DNA from: Citrifermentans bemidjiense Bem
Lineage (GTDB): Bacteria > Desulfobacterota > Desulfuromonadia > Geobacterales > Geobacteraceae
Direction of reading: 5' to 3'
DNA: 64,000 nt
Assembly (NCBI RefSeq): GCF_000020725.1
Contig: NC_011146.1
Coordinates: 620,001 to 684,000, forward strand
Shown: positions 44,396-54,675 of the stretch, one piece after another
Numbering within the stretch: position 1 is the first letter of the stretch
Layout: each line of letters opens with the position of its first letter
Translations under genes and position numbers: made by a program
The notes under the pieces: model-generated
What the model was told of the DNA's origin: nothing
The model's database searches: none
The model's input: the letters and a program-made list of their open reading frames with translations, nothing else

Positions 44396-44473
44396 TGGCG
44401 TCCCCAGCCGGATTTGAACCGGCGTCGCCGCCGTGAAAGGGCGGTGTCCTGGGCCGGGCTAGACGATGGGGAC
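44396..44473 (-). tRNA. tRNA-Glu(TTC), copy 1
   Basis: 78 bases with CCA. GTCCCCA/TGGGGAC acceptor, anticodon TTC, a larger D loop than copy 2, T loop GGTTCAAATCC. GC-richer in the T and anticodon arms. Confidence 0.94.
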
Positions 44474-44476
44474 GAG

Positions 44477-44552
44477 TGGTGAGCCGCGTTGGGATCGAAC
44501 CAACGACCACCTGATTAAAAGTCAGGTGCTCTACCAACTGAGCTAGCGGCTC
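44477..44552 (-). tRNA. tRNA-Lys(TTT), copy 1
   Basis: 76 bases with CCA, first gene of the operon and identical to the second Lys copy. Three bases separate it from the next tRNA. Confidence 0.95.
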
Positions 44553-44578
44553 AAACAGTGCAGCGAAGCAAGAACAAC

Positions 44579-44607
44579 CTTATAGCAAATCGATTTATGC
44601 CAGTCAA
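44579..44607 (-). promoter_or_regulatory. Strong sigma-70 promoter of the tRNA operon
   Basis: Minus-strand TTGACT (44602-44607), 17-base spacer, TATAAG (44579-44584), about 27 bases before the first tRNA. Near-consensus, as expected for a stable RNA operon. Confidence 0.85.
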
Positions 44608-44624
44608 CACTTTTTATTAAAAAG

Positions 44625-47238
<2,614 letters not shown>

Positions 47239-47300
47239 GGGGTCGTCCTAAGGTATGTCGGTACCGCTGAAGCTGGCGAAAAAACGAGAAATCGTAACAG

Positions 47301-47340
47301 TATGGCAGGGGGAAGTCAACGATTAATTCCCCCTGCCATA
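47301..47340 (-). terminator. Near-perfect inverted repeat between the hypothetical gene and hisZ
   Basis: 14-bp perfect stem (47301-47314 with 47327-47340), 12-base loop. The minus-strand tail (CTGTTACGATTTC) is only mildly T-rich. It lies between the stop of the upstream gene and the hisZ start, so it could be a terminator or an attenuator. Confidence 0.5.
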
Positions 47341-47344
47341 TAGT

Positions 47345-48775
47345 CTATTCCGCCCGGAGAATCCTGACCAGACTGCCGCCTTTGCCGCCCAGGCCGGTCT
47401 TCTGGGTCACCTCCATGAGCACCATTTCGCGGCTTTTCTGGTTGAAGTCGTAGTCGGCCAGGTAATTCTGGCTCGGCTTGGTCCTCCAGAGTTCCTCAAG
47501 CGTCGACCCGTTCCAGGCAAAATCCACCATGGAGTACCTGGAGTAGGAACGGGCGTTGCCCAGCACGAAGAAGCCTGCGTTTTGGGGGACAATCACCTCG
47601 CCCTTGTCGGTTACGGTGATGCGCTGATCGATGAACCTGGTGCGGAAAGGTGTTCCAGTGGTCCTTTCGTTCTCGATGTCGCGGCGCTGGAAGTAGGTCT
47701 CGGTGCCGCCGAACTTCTCGCTGCTTCTCCAGATCTCGTCGCCGTCCGCATATACCAGCAGGTAGCCGCTGTCGTTGAAGCAGGTGAGGAAGGATTTCCC
47801 GGACCGGTCGCGGAACAGGTTGAAGTTGAAGATGTTGGCGAAGCGCGGCATCTTGATCGGGTTGGCAAGCTTCACCTTTCCGTCGACGAAGGACGCCTCG
47901 AAAACGTCGCCGTAGTAATCGTCGCTGCGCCCCATCTCCTGGGCGAAGAGCTGTTTCTTGCCGCCGTAAGGCGCCAGCGCGCGGAACATATACGGGAGGT
48001 CCTGCGCCACCGCCTTCAGTGTGCCGTTTTGGATGGAGTAGACGCGTGATGAAGGCGCCTCGCGGTCCATCAGGGTCACGAAGGCGAGCACCTTGCCCTC
48101 TTGGTCCGGGCCGATGGCGTCGATACCGAGCAGCTTTTGGTGCTGGGGCAGCGCGGCTTGCCCGAGCAGGGCGAGTTTGTCGCCTTTTTTGTAGAGGTAG
48201 AGGGCGTCCGCATCGGCGATGATCATTTCCTCGGTGCCCCATGAGGCGATCGCGCTCTTGGCTCCGGCGATGCGCTGGCTGGCCCAGCCGGCGCCGGCTT
48301 CGCTGCGGACGATCTCGGAGGCGGGCGCCTTGGTCACGAACGCGGGAGACTGGAGCGGGGCGGCAGCAGGGGCTGCTGCCTGCGGGTACTGTTTCACGAT
48401 CTCGCCCTTGAGCTTGCTCGAAATCTTGCCGACAGCGGGAATCAGGGCGTCGATGCTTTCACCCTGCTCGTAGGCGGCGGCAAGCTGCTTTCCTTGTGCG
48501 TTTTTCGCGGTGGCGTCAAGGCTGAACATCTTGCCCAGCATGGTGTAGCTACCCGAGATGACCACGTCCGCCTCGGCGGCCGTCTCCACGGTGACCAGCC
48601 CGTCTCCGGAAAGCCGCGATGACATGAGGCGCTTCAAGGTGGTCTTCAGGTCGGCGGAGTCGCCGCCGGAGACGGTGAAGTCGGAGACATAGGCGCGGAT
48701 GTTTTCGGCAGAGGCCAGGAGCGGGAAGAACAGCGAACTGAGGAGAATCAGGGTGAGGGCCAGGGTTCTTTTCAT
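47345..48775 (-). CDS. Secreted protein with beta-propeller-like domain
   Basis: 476 residues. Signal peptide about 1-23 (LLASAE). Residues ~25-130 (VSDFTVSGGDSADLKTTL, ADVVISGSYTML) resemble the CsgG/LpoB-type alpha-beta domain. An Ala/Pro linker follows, then about 330 residues of repeating beta segments (ADADALYLYKKGDKLALLGQ, LAPYGGKKQLFAQEMGR, FLTCFNDSGYLLVYADG) in an FG-GAP/propeller pattern. Function unknown. It precedes hisZ on the same strand. Confidence 0.65.
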   Translation of the reverse strand: MKRTLALTLILLSSLFFPLLASAENIRAYVSDFTVSGGDSADLKTTLKRLMSSRLSGDGLVTVETAAEADVVISGSYTMLGKMFSLDATAKNAQGKQLAAAYEQGESIDALIPAVGKISSKLKGEIVKQYPQAAAPAAAPLQSPAFVTKAPASEIVRSEAGAGWASQRIAGAKSAIASWGTEEMIIADADALYLYKKGDKLALLGQAALPQHQKLLGIDAIGPDQEGKVLAFVTLMDREAPSSRVYSIQNGTLKAVAQDLPYMFRALAPYGGKKQLFAQEMGRSDDYYGDVFEASFVDGKVKLANPIKMPRFANIFNFNLFRDRSGKSFLTCFNDSGYLLVYADGDEIWRSSEKFGGTETYFQRRDIENERTTGTPFRTRFIDQRITVTDKGEVIVPQNAGFFVLGNARSYSRYSMVDFAWNGSTLEELWRTKPSQNYLADYDFNQKSREMVLMEVTQKTGLGGKGGSLVRILRAE

Positions 48776-48890
48776 GATTACTCCGCTTATTCCTTGGAAT
48801 TAAAAGACGCGGAATTATCGCAGAGCGGCAGGCTTTAGTCAAACGGTTTCACGCCAGAGACAGGGCTTGACCCAAACAATAACAGACAAA

Positions 48891-48918
48891 AAAAGCGGGC
48901 CGCATAGCCCGCCTTTTT
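48891..48918 (-). terminator. Terminator after the paralogous small-protein genes
   Basis: Stem GCGGGC/GCCCGC (48895-48900 with 48907-48912) with a minus-strand run of seven T. Confidence 0.75.
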
Positions 48919-48946
48919 CGGTTTCCATTGAGTAACTTCACTTGGC

Positions 48947-49222
48947 TTACTTGCCGGGTCGCTCCATGTCTCTCAGAAGCTCTTGGGTCTCAGTCAGTTT
49001 CTGCTGCAGTTGCTTCAGTTCTTCAGGAGAATACACCCTTTTCCCCTTCTTTATCTCGCGATCCAGCCTCTGCATTCTCTTGTAAATGTCGTCCACCTGG
49101 TTGGTGCAGTTCTTTGAGGCAAGCAGGCACTCGTTTTTCTGTGTCTCGCTTGCTTGTGCAAAGACGGTCGTCGCCGACCCAATGAAAAGCACCGCAGTCA
49201 GTGTAGCTATCGTTTTACGCAT
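48947..49222 (-). CDS. Small secreted coiled-coil protein, paralog A
   Basis: 91 residues from ATG 49222 (GAGGAAT upstream; a 26-codon upstream extension is open but unsupported). Signal peptide about 1-22 (ends VFAQ). The rest is NECLLASKNCTNQVDDIYKR, with two Cys, then an amphipathic helix rich in Lys/Glu/Gln. Close in sequence to the next gene, so a tandem duplicate. Confidence 0.75.
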   Translation of the reverse strand: MRKTIATLTAVLFIGSATTVFAQASETQKNECLLASKNCTNQVDDIYKRMQRLDREIKKGKRVYSPEELKQLQQKLTETQELLRDMERPGK

Positions 49223-49253
49223 GGTATTCCTCCATACTTCAGGTTGTGCGAAA

Positions 49254-49529
49254 TCAACTGTCAGGCTTTTCCAAAGTACGCAGGATTTCGCTGGTCTCAT
49301 TCAGTTTGTCCTGCAGCCTCTTTAGCTCCTGGGGGGTGTAAACACGGGTCCCCTTCCTGATTTCCTTGTCCAGTTTGTAGATCCTTTTCCTGATGTCGTC
49401 CACTTGGTTCATGCAGTTCTTGGAAGCGAGGAGGCATTCGTCCTTCTGGGTGGAGGTAGTCTGGGCGAAAGCTGGGACCGACGACAGCGTGCAGAGGGTT
49501 GCTGCCAAAATCATTGCCATCTTTCTCAT
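49254..49529 (-). CDS. Small secreted coiled-coil protein, paralog B
   Basis: 91 residues from ATG 49529 (GGAGTC upstream). Signal peptide about 1-22 (PAFAQ), then DECLLASKNCMNQVDDIRKR with the same two Cys and the same helix as paralog A. 31 bases separate the two genes. No known domain; perhaps a periplasmic chaperone or structural protein. Confidence 0.75.
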   Translation of the reverse strand: MRKMAMILAATLCTLSSVPAFAQTTSTQKDECLLASKNCMNQVDDIRKRIYKLDKEIRKGTRVYTPQELKRLQDKLNETSEILRTLEKPDS

Positions 49530-49779
49530 AAAGACTCCTTTGCTTGTTGGGTTAAAAGGCACCAATGTATTAAAGCATGGAGTTTTTTGTTGTCAACAGG
49601 CAAAGCAAAAAGTGGCTATGTGTGAGAGACAGCTGATGCGTGTGCGTGCGGTGTTTTCTCTGTGGTCGATTGGCAAGAAATGGCAGTCTGACCGCGCCAG
49701 CGCATGCAGCTAACTCTCAGGGGTCGTTGTCACAGTAGCTGCGGGAGAGGGTGTCAGTCAGAACGGTGCGGCGAACGCA
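49530..49779. other. Intergenic stretch
   Basis: Upstream region of the paralog pair and the region after the porin. Apart from the terminator hairpin of the porin gene I see no gene or RNA; the reading frames here lack binding sites. Confidence 0.45.
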
Positions 49780-49813
49780 AAAAAGGCCGGAGAGTTGTCT
49801 CTCCGGCCTTTTT
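49780..49813 (-). terminator. Terminator of the porin gene
   Basis: 15-bp perfect stem (49780-49794 with 49799-49813), four-base loop; T-runs on both strands. Confidence 0.9.
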
Positions 49814-49860
49814 CAGGGTCAGGCTTTTCCTGCCGCTATGTGCGGAAGGCTGTGCCTCAA

Positions 49861-51219
49861 TTAAAACAGGTAGCTCAACTGTACGTTGAAAAGGTACGGG
49901 TCGTCGGCGTTGGCAGCGCCGAAGCCGTTGATCTTCTTGGTCGTGCCGGAGAGGCCGTCGCCGAGGAAGACGTAAGCAGCTGCTACGCTGGCGCTCAGGT
50001 TGTCGTAGATCTTGTAGCCGACCTGGGCGTTGATCTCGGTGCCGAGGCTGCCGTTCTCTTTCACGCCGGCGTTTGTGCGGTTTTCTGCAGCGGCCATGTA
50101 GCCGATGTTGGCGTTGTAGAAGAGTTTGTTGTCGGTACCTTCGTACCCGGCGAAGACACCGTAGGAGCCGCGGCCGCCGACGGTCATGTCGTTGTTGACG
50201 ACGGAAGTGGAGGTGTTGGTAGCCTGGTTGGGGCGTACCAAGAGCCACATGTTGGCCGGGTTGAAGTAGGTGGTACCTGCGGTGACGGTCTGGAAGGAGT
50301 CCCTGTCGCCGGTGGTCTTCTTGTCGCCGGAGAGGTAGTAGCCGGCGAAGTTGATCGCGCCCGAGCCGACCTTGGCTTTACCGGTCGCGCCCAAGAGGTA
50401 TCCGGAGATGCTGTCGGTGCCGTTGATGTCGCCGAACTGGTATGCCGCGAAGGGCTTCACTGCAACATCGCCGAACTTGAGGTCTGCGTTCAGGCCGAGC
50501 ATGTGCAGCAGCTCGTAGTTGCCGACGGTTGCGGAGCTGAAGGTTGCACCGGTGTCGTTCTGGATGTTGTAGTAGGACGCCCCGACGGTCATGTCCTTGT
50601 TGAGGGCGAACTTGCCGTCCAAAACGATGAGGTCGGCGGTGAGCTTGCCGGCGCCGGTGTTGGTCCCGGTGGCAAGCGTGTTGTCGTCGAAACGGAACCA
50701 GCCCAGGGAGACGGTTGCCGGATCGAACTTCTTGGTGGCGTACACGCCGGTCATGTCGGCGGAGAGGAAGAGGCTGCCGTAGGCGTCGTTCCAGGGCTGC
50801 ATGCCAACCTTGAAGTTGGTGGCGGTGTTCGGCTCGTTGAAGTCGAGGTAAATGTTCTTGGTCTCGAGGGTCAACTGGTCGGCGTCGAGGTTACCGGAGT
50901 CGTTGCCGGTGGTGCCCTTGTAGCCGCCGGTCACGCCGCCGAAGCGGGTGTCGAGCTCGAAGTGGGTTACGAGTTTGAGGTTGTCGTTAGCCTTTGCGAT
51001 GTACATAAGGCGTGCGCGCTGCTCGGCGAAGAAACCGGAGTGGGCGTCGCTGTTGAAGTTGACGGTCCCGCTGTTGCCGCCGGTGAGGCTGTTGGACTGA
51101 TAGCCCATGAATTTGAACATCCCGTGAAACTCGTTTTCCAGCGCCATTGCCGGTACTGCGGTTGCTGCGGTCAGAGCGCTGGCAGCCGCAAATGCAAGCA
51201 TCTTCTTTTGAAAGCTCAT
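49861..51219 (-). CDS. Outer-membrane porin
   Basis: 452 residues. Signal peptide about 1-26 (VPAMALE). Alternating beta strands with aromatic ends across the whole length (HFELDTRFGG, NIYLDFNEP, VSLGWFRFDDN, VKPFAAYQFGD), closing in SYLF, a terminal-Phe barrel of about 16-18 strands. Not obviously OmpJ-like or OprB-like; a general porin of Geobacter type is the safest call. GGAGG precedes ATG 51219. The 5' leader has a CTGCTTTT/AAAAGCAG inverted pair (51262-51293). A terminator follows. Confidence 0.82.
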   Translation of the reverse strand: MSFQKKMLAFAAASALTAATAVPAMALENEFHGMFKFMGYQSNSLTGGNSGTVNFNSDAHSGFFAEQRARLMYIAKANDNLKLVTHFELDTRFGGVTGGYKGTTGNDSGNLDADQLTLETKNIYLDFNEPNTATNFKVGMQPWNDAYGSLFLSADMTGVYATKKFDPATVSLGWFRFDDNTLATGTNTGAGKLTADLIVLDGKFALNKDMTVGASYYNIQNDTGATFSSATVGNYELLHMLGLNADLKFGDVAVKPFAAYQFGDINGTDSISGYLLGATGKAKVGSGAINFAGYYLSGDKKTTGDRDSFQTVTAGTTYFNPANMWLLVRPNQATNTSTSVVNNDMTVGGRGSYGVFAGYEGTDNKLFYNANIGYMAAAENRTNAGVKENGSLGTEINAQVGYKIYDNLSASVAAAYVFLGDGLSGTTKKINGFGAANADDPYLFNVQLSYLF

Positions 51220-51566
51220 CGTTTACCTCCTGGGTTGGTTGTTGAAACTCGATTGAAGTTACTGCTTTTAGTACAGTTTTCCGCAAAAAGCAGGTCGAAC
51301 AGTCATTACATTGCAAAAAAGCTCTCACTTCAGTCACAGCTAATTAGCATGACGTATTTGAGAGCTTTAAGATACACTTTGGACGAGCTGTTTGTCTCTG
51401 CAACGATATAGTCCCCCACTGTTTGAAAGAAAATCTCGTGAATCGGCAAGTACAGCCTTTCCCAATGAGCAAACCACTGTTATAGAAAACTGACGCCACT
51501 ATATTATTATTCAAACAAAAGTCAATAAAAAAATCCAGACTCATTAGATTCCGAAATTTGAATGTC

Positions 51567-51980
51567 TCAATGACTGTGGTCGTGCACTTCACACAGTTCC
51601 GTCAGCACGCCGCCGCTGCTCTTGGGATGGATGAAGGCGATACGCGCGCCGTGGGCGCCGTTGCGGGGTACGGCGTCGATCATGCGGGTCCCTTTGGCCA
51701 CCAGCGCTGCGATAGCCGCCTCGATATCGTCAACCCCGTAAGCCACGTGGTGCACCCCCGGGCCGTTCTTCTCCAGGAACTTGGTCACCGGACTCTCGGG
51801 GGAGGTCGGCTCCAGAAGTTCGATCTTCGATTCGCCTACTGACAGAAAAGCTACCCGTACTAGTTGACTTGGGACCTCTTCTGTACCAGAGAAAGTCATG
51901 CCCAGTGAATCGCGATAAAAAGGAAGTGCTTCCTCAAGAGAAGCGACTGCAACGCCGACATGATTTATCTTAGATAACAT
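51567..51980 (-). CDS. mce: Methylmalonyl-CoA epimerase
   Basis: 137 residues, vicinal-oxygen-chelate fold: INHVGVAVASLEEALPFYRD, then KIELLEPTSPESPVTKFLEK, GVHHVAYGVDDI and a C-terminal LTELCEVH. His in NHVGVAV, the paired His in VHHVAY and Glu in ELCE are the metal site. It swaps (S)- and (R)-methylmalonyl-CoA, the step between the carboxylase at 54676-59456 and the mutase at 52288-53941. AAAGGAA precedes ATG 51980. A promoter candidate lies at 52025-52052, so it may be separately transcribed. Confidence 0.9.
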   Translation of the reverse strand: MLSKINHVGVAVASLEEALPFYRDSLGMTFSGTEEVPSQLVRVAFLSVGESKIELLEPTSPESPVTKFLEKNGPGVHHVAYGVDDIEAAIAALVAKGTRMIDAVPRNGAHGARIAFIHPKSSGGVLTELCEVHDHSH

Positions 51981-52024
51981 TAATATTCCTTTACAGATCG
52001 TCGGTCATAGACTGACGGAAGTAG

Positions 52025-52052
52025 ATAATAACTGGAAAAAATCAAATTGCAA
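52025..52052 (-). promoter_or_regulatory. Promoter candidate of mce
   Basis: Minus-strand TTGCAA (52047-52052), 16-base spacer, TATTAT (52025-52030), about 45 bases before the mce start. The extra TTGCAA may also serve as an operator half-site. Confidence 0.5.
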
Positions 52053-52178
52053 GTAGCTGAGCAAAATTTGTCAGAGTTGTAACAATCATGTTGTCTCATC
52101 TGTTTTTTTTCTGTCAGATAAATTGATACAACGAAGGGAGTTTTGCTGGCTGGAACTGTAGGCGAAACTATTTAACTG

Positions 52179-52244
52179 CTGGCGGGAGCGGTTCTGTGTC
52201 ATGATGATTTTCACCACTTTGGAAAGGAACTCCGCTCCCGCCAG
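52179..52244 (-). repeat. Large inverted repeat after the mutase gene
   Basis: 13-bp perfect arms (52179-52191 and 52232-52244) around a 40-base loop, with additional pairing inside. There is no T-run, so it is not a plain intrinsic terminator. It could stabilise the end of the mutase mRNA. Confidence 0.6.
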
Positions 52245-52287
52245 TGCGTCTCATTGCGACGGTTTTTTCGCAGATTCAGGGGGGGCT

Positions 52288-53941
52288 TTAAAGGACCACC
52301 GTCTCCCTGTGGATGCCGAACACGCCCCTCATTACGTTGGCGATCTCGCCTAAGGTAGCGTAAGTCTTTACAGCGTCGAGGATGAACGGCATCAGGTTCT
52401 GGGTCCCGCGTGCAGCCTGCTCCAGCGCCTTCAGAGAAGCCTCCACCTTGGCGTTGTCGCGACCCTCTTTCATCTTGCCAAGAGAAGCCTTCTGCTTCAC
52501 CTCGACCTCGCCGGTCACCTTCAGGAGGCCTTGGGGTGCGCCCTCCTGGACGGTGAACTTGTTCACGCCCACGATGATGGTCTCGTTCTTCTCGATGGCG
52601 CGCTGGTAGGCGTAGGCGGAATCCTGGATCTCCTTCTGCTGGAACCCTCGGGAGATCGCCTCGACCGCGCCCCCAAGGGCGTCGATCTTCTCGATGTAGG
52701 CCAGCGCCTGCGCCTCGATCTTGTCGGTCAGCGCCTCGACCATGAAGGAGCCGGCCAAGGGGTCGATGGAGTCGGCAACACCGGACTCGTAGGCGATGAC
52801 CTGCTGGGTGCGCAGCGCGATCCTTACCGATTCCTCGGTGGGAAGCGCCAGCGCCTCGTCGCGGGAATTGGTGTGCAGCGACTGGGTGCCGCCCAACACG
52901 GCGGCGAGCGCCTGCAGGGTGACGCGCATGATGTTGTTGTCGGGCTGCTGCGCGGTCAGGGTGCAGCCTGCGGTCTGGGTGTGGAAGCGCAGCATCTGCG
53001 AGCGCGGGTCTTTCGCCTTGAAGCGGTCGCGCATGATGCGGGACCACATGCGGCGGGCGGCGCGAAACTTGGCGACTTCCTCGAGCAGGTCGTTATGAGC
53101 GTTGAAGAAGAAGGCAAGGCGCGGTGCGAACTCGTCGACGTCGAGTCCCGCCTTGACCGCCGCCTCGACGTAGGCGATGCCGTCTGCCAGGGTGAAGGCG
53201 ACTTCCTGGACCGCGGAGGAACCCGCCTCCCGGATGTGGTAGCCGGAGATGCTGATGGTGTTCCACTTGGGAACGTTGTCCTTGCAGTAGGCGAAGATGT
53301 CGGTGATGATCCGCATCGACTCCTTGGGGGGGGTAGATGTAGGTGCCGCGCGCCATGTACTCCTTGAGGATGTCGTTTTGGATGGTGCCGGAGATCTTGT
53401 CTGCGGAAACCCCCTGCTTCTCGGCCACCGCTATATACATGGCGAGCAGGATGGAGGCGGTGGAGTTGATGGTCATCGAGGTAGAAACCTTGTCCAGCGG
53501 GATGCCGTCGAACAGGATCTCCATGTCGGCCAGAGAGTCGATGGCTACGCCGACTTTGCCTACCTCGCCGCGGCTCATCGAAGCGTCGGAATCGTAACCC
53601 ATCTGGGTGGGGAGGTCGAAGGCGATGGAGAGACCGGTCTGGCCGGCGGAGAGCAGGTACTTGTAGCGCTCGTTCGACTCGGCCGCATTGCCGAAGCCGG
53701 CGTACTGGCGCATGGTCCAGAACCTGCCGCGGTACATGGTCGGCTGCACGCCGCGGGTGAAGGGGTACTGCCCGGGGAAACCGAGGTTCTCCTCATACCC
53801 CGGATAGTCGAACCCGGGGGCGAAGCAACGATCCAGCTCGATGTCGGAGCTGTTGCGGAAGGAGCTTTTGCGCTCCGGCGCCTTGGCGATGCTCTTCTCA
53901 GCTGCTGCCTGCCATGCCTTTTTTTTCTCTTCAATGCTCAT
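52288..53941 (-). CDS. Methylmalonyl-CoA mutase, catalytic subunit, with a frame break in a G-run
   Basis: Two frames give one protein of about 550 residues. From ATG 53941: [82 protein letters not shown]. Near 53326-53333 the plus strand has a run of eight G (eight C in mRNA) after which the frame must move by one base; removing one restores [18 protein letters not shown] and continues to the end at 52288. The core matches the archaeal/mutase-A type large subunit, which lacks the C-terminal B12-binding domain, so a separate cobalamin-binding subunit is needed but is not in the window. Converts (R)-methylmalonyl-CoA to succinyl-CoA. Whether the extra base is real, an error or slippage is open. 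Confidence 0.82.
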
Positions 53942-54355
53942 GATGCTCTCCTGGCCATAAAAATGTAGTTGCGAAGCCTCGATGTTGGGAAGACGGTTTT
54001 TGTTTGCCTGGTTAACGGCGGGATGAAAAATTATTTTTAGCTAATCGGAGTCGAAGCAACGCGCCCCAGATTAGGAAATTTTTGTTTTATTTTTAGAATG
54101 ATGATTTATATTTCAAAACAAAAATAAATTCAAGGATTTACTGTATACGCCACCGAGGCAGGCGGCTCTTCTTGTTTTATTTTGGCGTAAAACTTAAAAT
54201 GTCGATTTGTCATACAAAACGTCAAACAAGTTGTAACATTATGTTTTAAATCGTTTTTTCGGAATTTTTCGCTTGTAAAACAAGAAGGACCCCCCTATAT
54301 TTTCCAAAGCGAAAAAATCAATAGAACGCCCTGGAAGGGCGAGAGGAGAAACAAG
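53942..54355. other. AT-rich divergent control region
   Basis: Between the mutase gene (-) and the zinc-ribbon gene (+). Much more AT-rich than the rest. It has an 11-bp inverted repeat (54078-54088 with 54115-54125, TTTTTGTTTT core), repeats of TTGTTTTA, the palindrome CTTGTAAAACAAG (54272-54284) and ACAAGTTGT (near 54229). These look like binding sites of a dimeric regulator acting on both genes. No RNA gene is seen. Confidence 0.55.
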
Positions 54356-54556
54356 ATGCAATGCCCCGTGTGCAAAAACGACGAACATATCGGCATGGAC
54401 CTTCGTTCCGGCAGCTTCACTGAGGACATCGTTGAATGTCCGAGCTGCGGTACCATGTGGTCCGTGAACCACGGCCAGATGGCCATCGTGAAGGACCCGC
54501 TTCAGGACAGCTTCCTGGAGGCTCTCTCCGGCGACAATATCTGCTTCGCTGCATAA
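54356..54556 (+). CDS. Small zinc-ribbon protein
   Basis: 66 residues from ATG 54356 (AGAGGAGA nine bases upstream). CPVC and CPSC in MQCPVCKNDEHIGMD and ECPSCGTMWSVNH form a four-Cys zinc ribbon; an acidic tail follows. Divergent from the mutase gene, with a strong terminator. Perhaps a regulator or a metal-storage protein; no family recognised with certainty. Confidence 0.75.
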   Translation: MQCPVCKNDEHIGMDLRSGSFTEDIVECPSCGTMWSVNHGQMAIVKDPLQDSFLEALSGDNICFAA

Positions 54557-54569
54557 CCCACAAAAAAAA

Positions 54570-54600
54570 GAAACTGACCCAGCCTTGAACGGCGGGGGTC
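54570..54600 (-). terminator. Terminator of the carboxylase operon
   Basis: Minus-strand hairpin CTGACCC/GGGTCAG (about 54572-54601) with an outer GCC/GGC pair and a tail TTTCTTTTTTTT. Lies past the biotin carboxylase stop. Confidence 0.65.
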
Positions 54601-54613
54601 AGTAGGTGAGGCG

Positions 54614-54646
54614 GGGGCTCCGGATTAAAATCCGGAGCCCCTTTTT
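54614..54646 (+). terminator. Terminator of the zinc-ribbon gene
   Basis: 11-bp perfect stem (54614-54624 with 54631-54641), loop TTAAAA, five T. Confidence 0.85.
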
Positions 54647-54675
54647 CGTCTCTGCTGCCGAAGCCTGAAGCGCCC

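Larger units (their letters stand above)
51981..52287. other. Intergenic stretch between mce and the mutase gene
   Basis: Holds the mce promoter candidate and, next to the mutase end, a large inverted repeat (see separate entries). No B12-binding subunit or other gene was seen. Confidence 0.55.

Noticed and set aside
49795-51411. Antisense ORF (538 codons) opposite the porin
   Set aside because: Val/Gly-rich shadow frame over a typical signal-peptide porin.
53093-53941. 282-codon minus-strand ORF as an independent short protein
   Set aside because: Residues after IYPPQ lose all similarity to the mutase; the sense continues in the next frame, so this is the front of a frame-broken gene.
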